Part shown: positions 16,308-24,380 of the stretch, piece by piece
Numbering within the stretch: the first letter of the stretch is position 1
How the letters are laid out: each line of letters begins with the position of its first letter
NCBI RefSeq assembly: GCF_019130065.1
Contig: NZ_JAHSPG010000008.1
Location: 248,001 to 312,000 of the forward strand
DNA length: 64,000 nucleotides
Direction of reading: 5' to 3'
Origin: Pinibacter aurantiacus
GTDB taxonomy: Bacteria; Bacteroidota; Bacteroidia; Chitinophagales; Chitinophagaceae
The notes under the pieces: model-generated
Told to the model about the DNA's origin: nothing
Databases searched by the model: none
The model's input: the letters and a program-made list of their open reading frames with translations, nothing else
Program-made: the position numbers and the translations under genes

Positions 16308-17021
16308 TCACGGTTGAGCAATGGATTTCAATATATACTTTACAAAATCCTCCACTCCTCCAAACAGAATTTGACCACCAATGCACAAGAGAATGAACGA
16401 AAAGATTTTCATAATTACTTTTCGCATTTGCAGAGAAAGCCTGTTCATGACCATATCTGCGGAACCGTAACAAATGTAAATGGTAAAAGCTATAAGTATG
16501 ACTGCTGTAACAGCACCGGCGAATTGTAAAAGGCTGTTTGCGCTGTTGCCTCTATGTACCAGCGACTCTGCACTTATAGTGAGTGCAACTGAAATAGTGC
16601 CCGGCCCCACGGTAAATGGAAATGTGAAAGGATAGAACTGTTTGTTTTTATAAACATCATTCGTTTGAACGTTGGTCAGTTGCATCTTTTTATCGCTATC
16701 ATTAATGTCATCATCCTGCTGAAGGGAGCGCCAGCCCATTGCCAGAATTACCAGGCCACCACACATTTTAATAATTGGAACCGTGATGCCAAACAATTTC
16801 AACAAATAAATGCCGGCCATTAAAATAATGACGAGCATGATGCTCGTATTAAGAGCCACGTGTTTTGCCAATGACCTTCGTTCCTTGCTGGTAGCGCGGG
16901 AAGTAAGATTGTAAAACAGCACGCCTGAACCAATAGGATTGATCACGTGGAAAAGTGCCACGTATGTAAGTGGAATGATCTCTGCAAAAAACGTCAGTTG
17001 ATCGATAAAGGTTTGCGACAT
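16308..17021 (-). CDS. MarC-family integral membrane protein (first copy)
   Basis: A 237-residue inner-membrane protein with about six hydrophobic segments. MarC/UPF0056 signatures: FHVINPIGSGVLFYNLTS and FPFTVGPGTISVALTI, with a polar insert of about 35 residues between TM3 and TM4 (QQDDDINDSDKKMQ...). The family was once linked to multiple antibiotic resistance, but its function is unproven. A second, shorter MarC protein is encoded at 19236-19814 on the same strand. Confidence 0.87.
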   Translation of the reverse strand: MSQTFIDQLTFFAEIIPLTYVALFHVINPIGSGVLFYNLTSRATSKERRSLAKHVALNTSIMLVIILMAGIYLLKLFGITVPIIKMCGGLVILAMGWRSLQQDDDINDSDKKMQLTNVQTNDVYKNKQFYPFTFPFTVGPGTISVALTISAESLVHRGNSANSLLQFAGAVTAVILIAFTIYICYGSADMVMNRLSLQMRKVIMKIFSFILLCIGGQILFGGVEDFVKYILKSIAQP

Positions 17022-17086
17022 AATATTAAAATAGTAAAAAGAAATGAGCTGCGAGCATTTGGCGGAATTATTTTAGGGTATAAACG

Positions 17087-17112
17087 TAGAGCCGCTTGAA
17101 AAAGCGGCTCTG
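17087..17112. repeat. GTAGAGCC palindrome
   Basis: GTAGAGCCGCTTGAAAAAGC then GGCTCT: a 9-bp stem downstream of the antitoxin gene. It has no T-run in the minus orientation, so it is more like the GTAGAGAC palindromes at 23874 and 32168 than a classical terminator. Confidence 0.5.
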
Positions 17113-17140
17113 TGTGGAAACAAATCGTAGGGATAATTTA

Positions 17141-17572
17141 TTAAGTCGTTGCGATTTTCTTTTTCGAATTGCTTGCTTTGGTAGTTGTTGCGCCACGCAA
17201 CTCATACGGTCTATTGAACGCTTCCTGTTTGAGTTTGAACTTTTGTGAAAGTACTCGAACGGTATCTTTTGATAACCCCTTTTTGTAGTTGAGCATGTCA
17301 GAAACCAAACCTTCGCTCACATTCAACAATTCGGCTAACCCGATCGCTTTCATTTTGTGACCTTTCATTAATGATTTTAGAAGCTCTATGGGATCCAAAT
17401 CGTCGAATGTGTTATGTTCTTCATCATATTTTTCAATCAGCAAGGTTAAAAGCTCAATTTCATCTTGAACCGCTTTACTTTTCTTTCCGCTATCCATCAA
17501 TGTTTCCAGAATGCCACAATATTTGTTGTATTGTGTATCTGTTTTTATGACTTTGTATAATAATGTCTGCAT
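17141..17572 (-). CDS. higA: HigA-type antitoxin
   Basis: 143 residues from the ATG at 17572. A helical N-terminal half (YNKYCGILETLMDS; VQDEIELLTLLIEKYDEE) is followed by a Cro/XRE-like helix-turn-helix at about 85-130: MKAIGLAELLNVSEGLVSDM, LNYKKGLSKDTVRVLSQKF. The arrangement fits COG5499-type HigA antitoxins, which neutralise HigB and repress the operon. Its start lies one base after the toxin stop, with the toxin first, the order typical of higBA. The Lys/Ser/Thr-rich tail is poorly conserved. Confidence 0.82.
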   Translation of the reverse strand: MQTLLYKVIKTDTQYNKYCGILETLMDSGKKSKAVQDEIELLTLLIEKYDEEHNTFDDLDPIELLKSLMKGHKMKAIGLAELLNVSEGLVSDMLNYKKGLSKDTVRVLSQKFKLKQEAFNRPYELRGATTTKASNSKKKIATT

Positions 17573-17573
17573 G

Positions 17574-17915
17574 TTAATTTCTTTTAAAACTTTCAATTGT
17601 AAACTGTTTCCTGCAAATGCAGAGCCTGGTATAATCTTTATGCGACCCTATCCATTTTATATATATGATAACTTCTTTTTCGCCGAAATGATATTTACAG
17701 ATCATTCTGTAATTGTTGCCAGAAATATCAAATACAACTCTGTTTGTTCCATTGCCTAGCAAGTCAGCAGAGCCGAAGGTGTCCTTAATGTCTTCTGGTA
17801 TTGCCCAATCTGCCTGTTTAATGATCGATAACCAATGCCTGAATGAATTCCTACTCGCGACATTTTGTTCAGCAAAATCTTCAATTGATTTTTTCTTTAT
17901 GAGCCTTACTTTCAT
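17574..17915 (-). CDS. higB: HigB-type mRNA interferase toxin
   Basis: 113 residues matching the HigB group of the RelE-like ribonuclease superfamily: FRHWLSIIKQADWAIPEDIK, FGSADLLGNGTNRVVFDISG, NNYRMICKYHFGEKEVIIYI, then KWIGSHKDYTRL. The final W-x-G-x-H-x-x-Y motif is characteristic of the group. It would cut mRNA on the ribosome when free of antitoxin. It forms a two-gene operon with the following antitoxin gene and has a palindromic operator 21 bases upstream of its start. Confidence 0.87.
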   Translation of the reverse strand: MKVRLIKKKSIEDFAEQNVASRNSFRHWLSIIKQADWAIPEDIKDTFGSADLLGNGTNRVVFDISGNNYRMICKYHFGEKEVIIYIKWIGSHKDYTRLCICRKQFTIESFKRN

Positions 17916-17935
17916 TTGCCTTTGTAAATGTAGTT

Positions 17936-17960
17936 AAAAGTTCACAAAAAGTGAACTTTT
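17936..17960. promoter_or_regulatory. Palindromic operator of the higBA-like operon
   Basis: Perfect inverted repeat AAAAGTTCAC / GTGAACTTTT around five A residues, ending 21 bases upstream of the toxin start. Its position and symmetry are those expected for autoregulation by the helix-turn-helix antitoxin. The sequence reading is direct; binding is inferred. Confidence 0.75.
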
Positions 17961-18064
17961 TTGTTTGTTAAATTGTGGGGAAAGTAGAGCCTGAGTTAGA
18001 ACAGGGAAAATGGTAGAGCATTTTTATACTACCGGTCTGATAATTTTATTTGAGGAGAAAGCTG

Positions 18065-18970
18065 TTACCAAAACTGCCACCACCTTTTTGTTTTGGGCGT
18101 TTCGGCAATCTCTTCGTTTTCATTTTTAACAGATGCATCGGTCAAAATATTTCTTGCAGCTAGAAATAGGCTGTGATATTCTGCTTCTGACAAAGCATCG
18201 ACGAGGTACTGTTGTTCATCGATTAAAGTGAATTTATTTGTAGCAATCTCATTAATCCGTCCGAATGGTAGTTCAACCCAGTCGTCCTCCTTTCTAATTA
18301 CTAGCACGTCTGCCACTGGTAAAAATTGATCCCCGTTTGGATACAAGACAATCATTTTCTCTTTTTTGTCCGTCTTTTTATTGGTAACAACCAGGTAAGA
18401 GGGAATTGCATATTTTTCTCTATCAAAGAATTGTGTTTGGCAGATAAGCTTAACTAAACCATGGTAATAACTTTCTTTGGAGCTGGAGTCAAGCTGGCTG
18501 TGAATTTTAGGGCCAATTGAGTACATCATGTAGCAACACCCAATTGAGAGGTCATTTCCTGTCATGCCAATTTTTTCAATAAAAATGTCAATCCCTAGTA
18601 GCTTTATTTCGTCAATCCACTTTTGACTATAATCTTTTGTCAGTATTTCTATATCAATTGGCTCGTCTCTATCTTCTGGCAAAATCAAGGCACCTGTGTA
18701 TTTAGAGAGCGTTTCTGTAATATTTAATGCTAGTTCAAAATCGGCTTCACTCGCGACAACATTCAGTCCGATAGAGTATTCCTGATTTTCATAGCGCAAA
18801 GTGACACCTCGCGTGGATCGATAAGGAATGAAAAATTTGCAGCCACCATCTGCGACTAAATCCTGTAGTATTTCTGGTTGATCAATTTCAACATTTTTGT
18901 TGATTAATTCAATAAGCAAATCATTATAGGAAATCCTTTTGTTTGTGGTAATAGTGAAATAGAAGCTCAT
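18065..18970 (-). CDS. Protein of unknown function with KRWWQFW tail
   Basis: A 301-residue soluble-looking protein without signal peptide or membrane segments. Alternating strands and helices suggest an alpha/beta fold: GVTLRYENQEYSIGLNVVAS, FELALNITETLSKYTGALIL, and a central IGCCYMMYSIGPKIHSQLD. The C-terminus is acidic and then ends in TKRWWQFW, a basic-aromatic tail common at the end of Bacteroidota cytosolic proteins. No family was recognised with confidence. It lies between a toxin-antitoxin pair and a tRNA gene, so it may belong to a small accessory segment. Confidence 0.6.
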   Translation of the reverse strand: MSFYFTITTNKRISYNDLLIELINKNVEIDQPEILQDLVADGGCKFFIPYRSTRGVTLRYENQEYSIGLNVVASEADFELALNITETLSKYTGALILPEDRDEPIDIEILTKDYSQKWIDEIKLLGIDIFIEKIGMTGNDLSIGCCYMMYSIGPKIHSQLDSSSKESYYHGLVKLICQTQFFDREKYAIPSYLVVTNKKTDKKEKMIVLYPNGDQFLPVADVLVIRKEDDWVELPFGRINEIATNKFTLIDEQQYLVDALSEAEYHSLFLAARNILTDASVKNENEEIAETPKTKRWWQFW

Positions 18971-19104
18971 CGGGTCTGGTTTAAGTTGATAAAATTAAAG
19001 GTTAGGTACCTATTCGGATGATTGCTTTTAAATCTTGCAAACCTGGAAGTGTTGGAGAATATTTTTGCTACTTATGCTTATTTAGATTCTCAGTTATCTA
19101 AAAG

Positions 19105-19176
19105 TGGCCTCGACAGGAATCGAACCTGTATCTGGAGCTTCGGAAACTCTTATACTATCCATTGTACTACGAGGCC
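19105..19176 (-). tRNA. tRNA-Arg (anticodon CCG)
   Basis: Minus-strand cloverleaf: acceptor GGCCTCG/CGAGGCC, D stem GTAC/GTAT, anticodon loop TTCCGAA giving CCG (reads CGG, Arg), and T arm ACAGG-TTCGATT-CCTGT. The discriminator is A at 19105. The genomic 3' sequence does not encode CCA (CT follows). The top pair of the anticodon stem appears mismatched (A-C). Confidence 0.92.
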
Positions 19177-19235
19177 GTAAATCAAACAACTTTGAGATTG
19201 TGCAGAATTTGAACCGTGTTTGCTGGAATTTGCGA

Positions 19236-19814
19236 CTACTTAAACAACACACCTACCTTACTCGCAAATATTTTTACCGCAATGGCGAGCAATATTACAC
19301 CAAAAAATTTTCTGATCGCTAACAAACCTGCAGGGCCAATCAATTTGCCAATAAAATCGAGCGATTTCATCACTATATAAATAATAACAAGATTTATTAA
19401 AATGGCGACCAATATGGTAGGAACAGAGTAATTGGAACGTAGGGAGATAATGGTAGTAAGTGTACCCGACCCGGCGATCAACGGAAACGCAATGGGAACA
19501 ACGGCCCCCGAGCGGATATCTCCTTCACTTTTAAAAAACTCAATGCCCAGGATCATTTCCAGGCCGAGAATGAAGATTACGATAGAACCCGCTACAGCAA
19601 AGGAATTCACATCCAATCCCAATACGCCAAGAAAGCTTTCGCCCAGGAAAAGAAAAAGGATCATCAGCGCACCGGAAACTAATGTAGCCAGCAGCTCTTT
19701 CAAGCCACCCATTTTTCGCTTAAGCGAGATCAGTAAAGGAATTGAGCCTACAATATCGATAATCGCAAAAAGGGTAAAGCTAACCGTGAGCAGTTCATTA
19801 AGTTGTATCCCCAT
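19236..19814 (-). CDS. MarC-family integral membrane protein (second copy)
   Basis: A 192-residue protein, nearer the usual MarC length, with about six hydrophobic segments. Signatures: FTLFAIIDIVGSIPLLISLK at the start, and VVPIAFPLIAGSGTLTTIIS in the middle. It lacks the polar insert of the copy at 16308-17021, and the two are clearly diverged, so this is not a recent duplication. Function unproven. The stop lies 60 bases upstream of the tRNA gene. Confidence 0.87.
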   Translation of the reverse strand: MGIQLNELLTVSFTLFAIIDIVGSIPLLISLKRKMGGLKELLATLVSGALMILFLFLGESFLGVLGLDVNSFAVAGSIVIFILGLEMILGIEFFKSEGDIRSGAVVPIAFPLIAGSGTLTTIISLRSNYSVPTILVAILINLVIIYIVMKSLDFIGKLIGPAGLLAIRKFFGVILLAIAVKIFASKVGVLFK

Positions 19815-19861
19815 AGGTGTGTTTATATGTGGTAAAAATAGCGTTTGTTACCCGCAAAATC

Positions 19862-20021
19862 CAAGACCTCGCCCCAGCTCTCTCCAAAGGAGAGGGGGGA
19901 AGTGGTCGATGTATTAAGATTTATCTATAAATGTTAGCGTGGACAGGTCGATTTTCTAAAGTCTTTCACAAACTTTGAGACCGCTCCCTCTCCTTTGGAG
20001 AGGGCTGGGGTGAGGTCTTGG
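19862..20021. repeat. Inverted repeat with CTCTCC/GGAGAG arms
   Basis: Arms of about 33 bp: CAAGACCTCGCCCCAGCTCT (from 19862) and, inverted, GGGCTGGGGTGAGGTCTTG (to 20021). Each arm also contains its own palindrome CTCTCCAAAGGAGAG. The loop of about 90 bases has no ORF. It lies in the divergent spacer between the MarC gene and the nrd riboswitch, and resembles a MITE or a REP-type unit. Confidence 0.7.
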
Positions 20022-20097
20022 CAATAGTTGAATTTTTTGCAATTTTGTTTTTAACACGGTGTGGAAAACGGTTTCCCAAATCATAGAATTCACGTTA

Positions 20098-20105
20098 TAC
20101 TTTTG
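20098..20105 (+). promoter_or_regulatory. Candidate -7 promoter element for nrdB-nrdA
   Basis: TACTTTTG matches the Bacteroidota -7 consensus TAnnTTTG. A start about 7-10 bases downstream would place the 5' end just before the cobalamin aptamer. A TTT-rich -33 region lies near 20072. Confidence 0.5.
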
Positions 20106-20119
20106 ACCTGTTCTTTGCA

Positions 20120-20290
20120 ACTGACCATTTGGTTACCGATTAAAAATCCGGTATGAAAAAGGAACCGTGTGTAAATCACGGGCTGTCCCGCAACTGTGAG
20201 CAGGTTGGTTCACATGCTAATCTGTAAGTCAGGATACTTTCCAGGTGGTTGTCAAAAACAATGCTTTCGTGGATTGAAGCAGCGTCAGCT
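20120..20290 (+). promoter_or_regulatory. Cobalamin riboswitch upstream of nrdB
   Basis: The conserved core is readable: GGAACCGTGTGTAAATCACG then GGCTGTCCCGCAACTGTGAG at 20161-20200, and a B12-box form GTCAGGATACTTTCC at 20228-20242. The aptamer is followed by a 19-nt hairpin (CCTTTTGCAATGCAAAGGG near 20296) and about 60 bases before the nrdB start. No U-tract terminator was found, so control may be translational. Adenosylcobalamin is expected to lower expression of this B12-independent reductase. The exact ends are approximate. Confidence 0.88.
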
Positions 20291-20369
20291 CTAGCCTTTT
20301 GCAATGCAAAGGGTCGCCTAGCCGTCTCCCCTCCACAAGGCAACACTTCCACTTTTAAAAAATATTTAT

Positions 20370-21338
20370 ATGGCTGAAAATGAAATCCTTCTCCAGGAGA
20401 ACAAGGACCGCTTTGTTATCCTGCCGATCAACTATCCCAAAGTGTGGGAAATGTACAAAACGCATGAGGCGAGTTTTTGGACTGCGGAAGAAATTGACCT
20501 TAGCGCCGATCTTAAGGACTGGGACAAGCTGAACGATGGTGAACGTCATTTCATTTCGCATGTACTGGCATTTTTCGCTGCCAGCGATGGTATTGTGAAC
20601 GAGAACCTGGCCGTAAACTTCATGAGTGAAGTGCAATTGCCGGAAGCAAGATGTTTCTACGGCTTCCAGATCATGATGGAAAATATCCACAGCGAAACAT
20701 ACGCTTTGCTGATCGATACTTACATTAAAGATCCAGTTGAGAAGAATAAAATGTTCCACGCCATCGACACCATCGATGCGGTGAAAAAGAAAGCAGAATG
20801 GGCTTTGCGCTGGATAGAAAAAGGATCTTTTGCAGAAAGACTGGTGGCATTTGCAGCAGTGGAAGGCATTTTCTTCAGTGGCAGCTTCTGTTCCATTTTC
20901 TGGTTAAAGAAAAGAGGTTTGATGCCGGGCCTTACATTCAGCAATGAATTGATCAGCCGTGATGAAGGTTTGCACTGTGAGTTTGCATGTTTGCTGTACA
21001 GCATGTTGAACAATAAATTGTCGAAAGACGAAGTGTATGCGATCATTGGCGATGCAGTAGAAATTGAAAAAGAATTCATTACAGAAGCGTTGCCTGTTGC
21101 ATTGATCGGCATGAACGCAAAATTGATGACGCAATACATCGAGTTTGTTGCAGACAGATGGTTATCTGAATTAGGATATCCAAAAATGTTCAACGCAGCC
21201 AATCCTTTCGATTTCATGGAAATGATCGGTATGCAGGGTAAAACAAACTTCTTTGAAAAACGCGTTGGCGATTACCAGAAAGCAGGAGTGACAGCGGCGA
21301 AAGATTCGCAGGTGTTTTCTACTGATGAAGACTTTTAG
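20370..21338 (+). CDS. nrdB: Ribonucleotide reductase class Ia, beta subunit
   Basis: A 322-residue radical-generating subunit that makes deoxyribonucleotides with NrdA. The di-iron ligands are all visible: Asp73 (ASDGIVNEN), Glu104 and His107 (MENIHSETY), Glu165 (VEGIFFSG), Glu199 and His202 ([10 protein letters not shown]). The radical tyrosine Tyr111 is present, so this is not a Tyr-less class Ic enzyme. The sequence is strikingly like eukaryotic R2 ([20 protein letters not shown]), as usual in Bacteroidota. The C-terminal VFSTDEDF tail docks into NrdA. A cobalamin riboswitch precedes the gene; nrdA follows after an AT-rich inverted repeat. Confidence 0.96.
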   Translation: MAENEILLQENKDRFVILPINYPKVWEMYKTHEASFWTAEEIDLSADLKDWDKLNDGERHFISHVLAFFAASDGIVNENLAVNFMSEVQLPEARCFYGFQIMMENIHSETYALLIDTYIKDPVEKNKMFHAIDTIDAVKKKAEWALRWIEKGSFAERLVAFAAVEGIFFSGSFCSIFWLKKRGLMPGLTFSNELISRDEGLHCEFACLLYSMLNNKLSKDEVYAIIGDAVEIEKEFITEALPVALIGMNAKLMTQYIEFVADRWLSELGYPKMFNAANPFDFMEMIGMQGKTNFFEKRVGDYQKAGVTAAKDSQVFSTDEDF

Positions 21339-21493
21339 GCGAATTAATAATTAATAATTAAAAATTAATATCGACTTCGCCGATAGTTTCATGCCTCTAA
21401 CGATTTCAGTTTCCATATCCATAACCTATGATGTAAGCCAATATGCTCGTGGAGCACCTATTAATTTTTAATTATTAATTATTAATTCGCCCC
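21339..21493. repeat. AATTAAT heptamer inverted repeat between nrdB and nrdA
   Basis: Left arm from the base after the nrdB stop: GAATTAA, TAATTAA, TAATTAA, AAATTAA. A matching inverse arm lies at about 21461-21492. The arms are essentially perfect over about 30 bp. The core of about 90 bases contains a small TATCGACTTCGCCGATA hairpin. The same family occurs at 38386-38526. In an nrdB-nrdA transcript it would form a long stem. Confidence 0.8.
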
Positions 21494-21525
21494 ACAGGTT
21501 TTTTGAACAATAAAATACTCAACCC

Positions 21526-23877
21526 ATGTTTGTAATTAAAAGAGACGGAAGAAAAGAGTCAGTAAAGTTTGACAAGATTACGGCACGCATAGAAAAACTG
21601 GGCTATGGTTTGAATCCATTGGTTGACCCGATCAGCGTTGCAAAGAAAGTAGTGGAAGGCATTTACGACAACGTTACGACCACAGAGTTGGACAATCTTG
21701 CAGCAGAAACAGCGGCATCGCTTACCACTATTCACCCGGATTATGCATTGCTTGCATCTCGTATTGCCATCAGCAATTTGCATAAGAACACTATAAAAAG
21801 CTTCAGCAAAACCATGCAGCAATTGCATGAGTATAAAGAAGGTGATCGCTACACCCCGTTGATCAGTGATGATGTGTGGGCAGTGATCAAAGAAAATGCA
21901 CATCTCCTCGACAGCACCATTATTTACGACCGCGATTTTGCGTTCGATTATTTTGGTTTTAAAACCATGGAAAAAAGCTACCTGCTTCGCATTCATGGTA
22001 AAGTGGTGGAAAGACCACAACACATGTTTATGCGCGTGTCTGTAGGTATTCACAAAAATGACATCGAGAATGTTATAAAAACATACAACCTGATGAGTGA
22101 ACGCTGGTTCATTCATGCAACGCCTACATTGTTCAATGCAGGAACTGTGAAACCACAAATGAGCAGCTGTTTCCTTTTAACAATGAAAGATGATAGCATC
22201 GACGGTATTTATGAAACACTTCGTCAAACGGCGAAGATCTCTCAAAGTGCCGGCGGTATTGGTTTGAGCATTCACAACATTCGCGCTACAGGTGCATACA
22301 TCAGCGGCACAAACGGAACCAGCAATGGTATCGTGCCAATGCTGCGCGTATTCAACGACACTGCACGTTACGTAGACCAGGGTGGTGGAAAACGTAAAGG
22401 TGCGTTTGCTATTTACCTTGAGCCTTGGCACGCTGATGTGTTCGACTTTCTTGACCTGAGAAAAAATCACGGTAAAGAAGAAATGCGTGCAAGAGATTTG
22501 TTCTACGCCTTGTGGATCTGCGATCTTTTCATGAAACGTGTGGAAGACAATGCTGACTGGAGTTTGTTCAGTCCGGATGAAGCGCCAGGCTTGCACGAGT
22601 GCTACGGCGAAGAGTTTGAAGCATTGTATGAGCGTTATGAAAAAGAAGGAAGAGCGAGAAAAACGATCAAAGCGCAAGATCTTTGGTTTGCCATTATAGA
22701 TGCGCAAATTGAGACTGGTAACCCTTACATGTTGTACAAAGATGCAGCCAACAAAAAGAGCAATCAGAAGAACGTTGGTACCATCAAGAGCAGCAACTTG
22801 TGTACAGAGATCATGGAGTACACTGCTCCGGATGAAGTAGCGGTTTGTAACCTTGCTTCTGTGGCGTTGCCAAAATTCGTGACTGACGGCGTGTTTGATC
22901 ACAACAAACTATACGAAGTGGTTTACCAAATGACGATCAACCTTAACAAGATCATCGATGGCAACTACTATCCTGTAGAAGAAGCGAAGAACAGCAACAT
23001 GCGTCATCGCCCGATTGGTATTGGAGTGCAAGGCTTGGCGGATGCATTCATCTTAATGCGCTATCCATTCGAGAGCGATGCTGCAAAACAATTGAACAAA
23101 GAAATTTTCGAAACACTATATTTTGCTGGTTTAACTGCTAGCAATGATTTGGCGAGAGAGCATGGAGCTTACGAAACATATGAAGGTTCACCTGCATCAC
23201 AAGGCATCTTGCAATACGACATGTGGGACGTAACTCCTTCTGATCGCTGGAACTGGACAGCATTGAAAGCGAAGATCAAAGAACATGGCATCAGAAACTC
23301 CTTGTTGCTGGCGCCAATGCCTACGGCTTCTACTTCACAAATTCTTGGTAACAACGAATGTTTCGAACCATACACTTCTAACATTTATTTGAGAAGAGTA
23401 TTGAGCGGCGAGTTCATTATTGTAAACAAACATTTGCTGAACGACCTTGTGAAACTTGGTTTGTGGAACGGTGAAATGAAAAACAAAATTCTTGCTGCTA
23501 ACGGTTCTATTCAAAATATCAAAGAAATTCCTGCAGACATTAAAGAACTGTACAAAACAGTTTGGGAAATCAAGCAGCGTAATTTGATTGATATGGCGGC
23601 AGACAGAGGTGCATACATTTGCCAGTCACAGTCTTTGAACTTGTTTGTTGAGCAGGCGAACACTGCGAAACTTACGAGCATGCACTTCTACGCATGGAAA
23701 AAAGGCTTGAAAACAGGTATGTATTATTTGCGAACACAAGCTGCTGCTGAGGCTGTGAAATTCACAGTAGAAAAACAAGGTGGCACCAATATGGATCCTG
23801 TTGTAAACGGTACCGAAACATTTGCTGAAGGTGCAGTGTGTACAATGGAAGAAGGTTGCGTTAGTTGCAGCGCGTAG
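21526..23877 (+). CDS. nrdA: Ribonucleotide reductase class I, alpha subunit
   Basis: A 783-residue catalytic subunit reducing ribonucleoside diphosphates. An N-terminal ATP-cone ([20 protein letters not shown]) suggests dATP feedback control. Active-site cysteines are visible: one in [10 protein letters not shown] (near residue 215), the thiyl Cys and Glu in [11 protein letters not shown] (near 426), and CNLASVALP shortly after. The C-terminal CVSCSA tail carries the thioredoxin/glutaredoxin-reducible pair. Its length matches the eukaryote-like class Ia group. It is co-directional with nrdB. The stop TAG lies inside a GTAGAGAC palindromic repeat. Confidence 0.96.
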   Translation: MFVIKRDGRKESVKFDKITARIEKLGYGLNPLVDPISVAKKVVEGIYDNVTTTELDNLAAETAASLTTIHPDYALLASRIAISNLHKNTIKSFSKTMQQLHEYKEGDRYTPLISDDVWAVIKENAHLLDSTIIYDRDFAFDYFGFKTMEKSYLLRIHGKVVERPQHMFMRVSVGIHKNDIENVIKTYNLMSERWFIHATPTLFNAGTVKPQMSSCFLLTMKDDSIDGIYETLRQTAKISQSAGGIGLSIHNIRATGAYISGTNGTSNGIVPMLRVFNDTARYVDQGGGKRKGAFAIYLEPWHADVFDFLDLRKNHGKEEMRARDLFYALWICDLFMKRVEDNADWSLFSPDEAPGLHECYGEEFEALYERYEKEGRARKTIKAQDLWFAIIDAQIETGNPYMLYKDAANKKSNQKNVGTIKSSNLCTEIMEYTAPDEVAVCNLASVALPKFVTDGVFDHNKLYEVVYQMTINLNKIIDGNYYPVEEAKNSNMRHRPIGIGVQGLADAFILMRYPFESDAAKQLNKEIFETLYFAGLTASNDLAREHGAYETYEGSPASQGILQYDMWDVTPSDRWNWTALKAKIKEHGIRNSLLLAPMPTASTSQILGNNECFEPYTSNIYLRRVLSGEFIIVNKHLLNDLVKLGLWNGEMKNKILAANGSIQNIKEIPADIKELYKTVWEIKQRNLIDMAADRGAYICQSQSLNLFVEQANTAKLTSMHFYAWKKGLKTGMYYLRTQAAAEAVKFTVEKQGGTNMDPVVNGTETFAEGAVCTMEEGCVSCSA

Positions 23878-23976
23878 AGACGCATGATAATGCGTCTCCT
23901 GTAGCAAACACGGCGTGTTTGCAAACATCAGAAATTGTAACATCGAAATATAAGAGACGCGTTCAACGCGTCTGTA
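23874..23976. repeat. GTAGAGAC palindrome cluster at the nrdA stop codon
   Basis: Three hairpins: AGACGCATGATAATGCGTCT (23877-23896), GCAAACACGGCGTGTTTGC and AGACGCGTTCAACGCGTCT (about 23954-23972), framed by GTAGAGAC and GTCTGTAC. The nrdA stop TAG is within the first GTAGAGAC. Confidence 0.75.
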
Positions 23977-23980
23977 CAAC

Positions 23981-24020
23981 AAAAAACCGCAGAAAACCCT
24001 ACGTTCCTCTGCGGTTTTTT
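23981..24020. terminator. Bidirectional rho-independent terminator after nrdA
   Basis: Stem AACCGCAGA/TCTGCGGTT (23985-23993 and 24008-24016), with A-run on the left and T-run on the right. It should end the nrdB-nrdA transcript. Confidence 0.85.
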
Positions 24021-24050
24021 TATGTGACAAAGAATTTAAAAATCCACACA

Positions 24051-24281
24051 ATGAACACCTGCAAACACGAGCCGAAAAAATGCCCGCGATGTAACGGAGG
24101 TTTTGAATGTAAAGTAGGAGATGTGGCAAATTGCCAATGCAACGGCATATCGTTTAACGAAGAACAGAAGAAGTTTATAGGAGAAAAATACCGCGATTGC
24201 CTGTGTAGAAATTGTTTACTGGAACTTAGCAAACAAATGGGATTTTTTAAGGAGAAGTTTGATGTAACGAGCAATAGGTAG
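24051..24281 (+). CDS. Cysteine-rich CWC-family protein
   Basis: 76 residues from the ATG at 24051; upstream in-frame sequence is repeat and terminator. Nine cysteines in pattern: KCPRCNGGFECKVGDVANCQ then CNG, and DCLCRNCLLEL. This matches the small Cys_rich_CWC family, which probably binds zinc through the CPxC and CxC pairs. Function unknown. It lies alone between the nrdA terminator and the convergent receptor gene. Confidence 0.8.
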   Translation: MNTCKHEPKKCPRCNGGFECKVGDVANCQCNGISFNEEQKKFIGEKYRDCLCRNCLLELSKQMGFFKEKFDVTSNR

Positions 24282-24380
24282 TTGAGAATTGAGAGCGGAG
24301 AGTTGAGAGTGGTTAGCCTGTGTCCGCAATCTCGCTGACTAAACTAATAACTTTCAACTCTCAATTCTCAACTCTCCACT
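24279..24380. repeat. TTGAGAG heptamer inverted repeat
   Basis: Left arm: GTTGAGA, ATTGAGA, GCGGAGA, GTTGAGA, starting at the stop codon of the CWC gene. Right arm: CAACTCT, CAATTCT, CAACTCT, CCACT, ending at the stop codon of the convergent receptor gene. Both stop codons touch or lie inside a repeat word. Confidence 0.8.

Noticed and set aside
20370-21338. Class Ic (Tyr-less) ribonucleotide reductase
   Set aside because: The radical Tyr111 is present in the MENIHSETY segment, so class Ia fits.
21559-22902. Long minus-strand frames within nrdA
   Set aside because: Antisense shadows of a highly conserved gene; codon pattern and conservation belong to nrdA.
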